Origin: CAZAKZ01 sp964485695
Lineage (GTDB): Bacteria; Planctomycetota; JAFGQW01
DNA: 6,207 nt
Assembly: GCA_964485695.1 (NCBI GenBank)
Contig: CAZAKZ010000238.1
Location: 1 to 6,207, forward strand
Reading direction: 5' to 3'
Both the position numbers and the translations under genes were made by a program. The notes under the pieces were generated by a model. It was not told where the DNA came from. It did no database searches and worked only from the letters and a program-made list of their open reading frames with translations. Shown here piece by piece: positions 6,140 to 6,207 of this stretch. The stretch's first letter is position 1. Each line of letters begins with the position of its first letter.

Positions 6140-6207
6140 GATCGCCCTGTAGAGCCAATGCCGTTAAGCTCCAGGAGGCTGCGGACTGAAGCGCGTCCTG
6201 CTCGTTT
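6140..6207 (-). pseudogene. Possible broken 5' part of the glycosyltransferase gene
   Basis: Upstream of the ATG at 6139 the same frame reads RHWLYRAI, resembling the HPPLY-type first-loop motif of GT39 enzymes, back to TAA at 6164-6166. A second frame, open from the window edge (6207), reads RASVRSLLELN down to about 6163. One added base near 6160-6166 would join them as SLLELNRHWLYRAIMD, a plausible GT39 first-loop sequence. This would be a frameshift remnant or a sequencing or assembly error. The window ends before the rest can be seen. Confidence 0.35.

Noticed and set aside
4962..6158. 398-residue minus-strand open frame overlapping the glycosyltransferase
   Set aside because: It is a shifted-frame shadow. 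Its translation is Arg/Pro/Gly/His-rich without membrane segments, while the other frame gives a clear GT39-like protein.
1..6207. CRISPR array, tRNA, rRNA, insertion sequence or phage genes
   Set aside because: No regularly spaced repeats, cloverleaf-like sequences, transposase motifs or phage proteins are visible on either strand.

Overview
The window suggests a high-GC environmental bacterium, most likely Planctomycetota or a relative. This rests on gene content: an exported esterase-fold protein with a small C-terminal beta domain, a very large membrane protein of the spermidine-synthase-like type, and a GT39-like glycosyltransferase, all with weak ribosome-binding sites. It is an inference from protein families, as no rRNA or other marker gene is present. 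I see no tRNA, rRNA, CRISPR array, insertion sequence or attachment site.

Layout. Bases 1-235 hold no confident gene. There may be the tail of a plus-strand gene (stop at 117-119), followed by three short inverted repeats. Bases 236-1825 (minus) encode an exported alpha/beta-hydrolase-fold protein whose catalytic serine position is alanine, so it is probably a pseudo-esterase. Bases 1826-2225 form a 400-base divergent intergenic region with a 22-base pure-pyrimidine tract, an imperfect palindrome and two leader hairpins, the second followed by five T. Bases 2226-4766 (plus) encode an 846-residue membrane protein with a central SAM-binding Rossmann domain between two multi-pass membrane domains. 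Bases 4739-6139 (minus) encode a GT39-like multi-pass membrane glycosyltransferase. It runs tail-to-tail into the previous gene with a 28-base overlap and appears to have lost its N-terminal catalytic part, either to a frameshift near 6160-6166 or by real truncation.

The three genes do not form an operon: they are arranged minus, plus, minus, with one divergent and one convergent junction. Nothing in the sequence ties them to one pathway, beyond all three being predicted membrane or exported proteins. No obvious new multi-gene system is visible. The best leads are the predicted dead esterase with a lysine-repeat insertion, the membrane-embedded synthase-like protein lacking the expected aminopropyltransferase Asp, the possible attenuator and three-codon minicistron ahead of it, and the broken 5' end of the glycosyltransferase gene.
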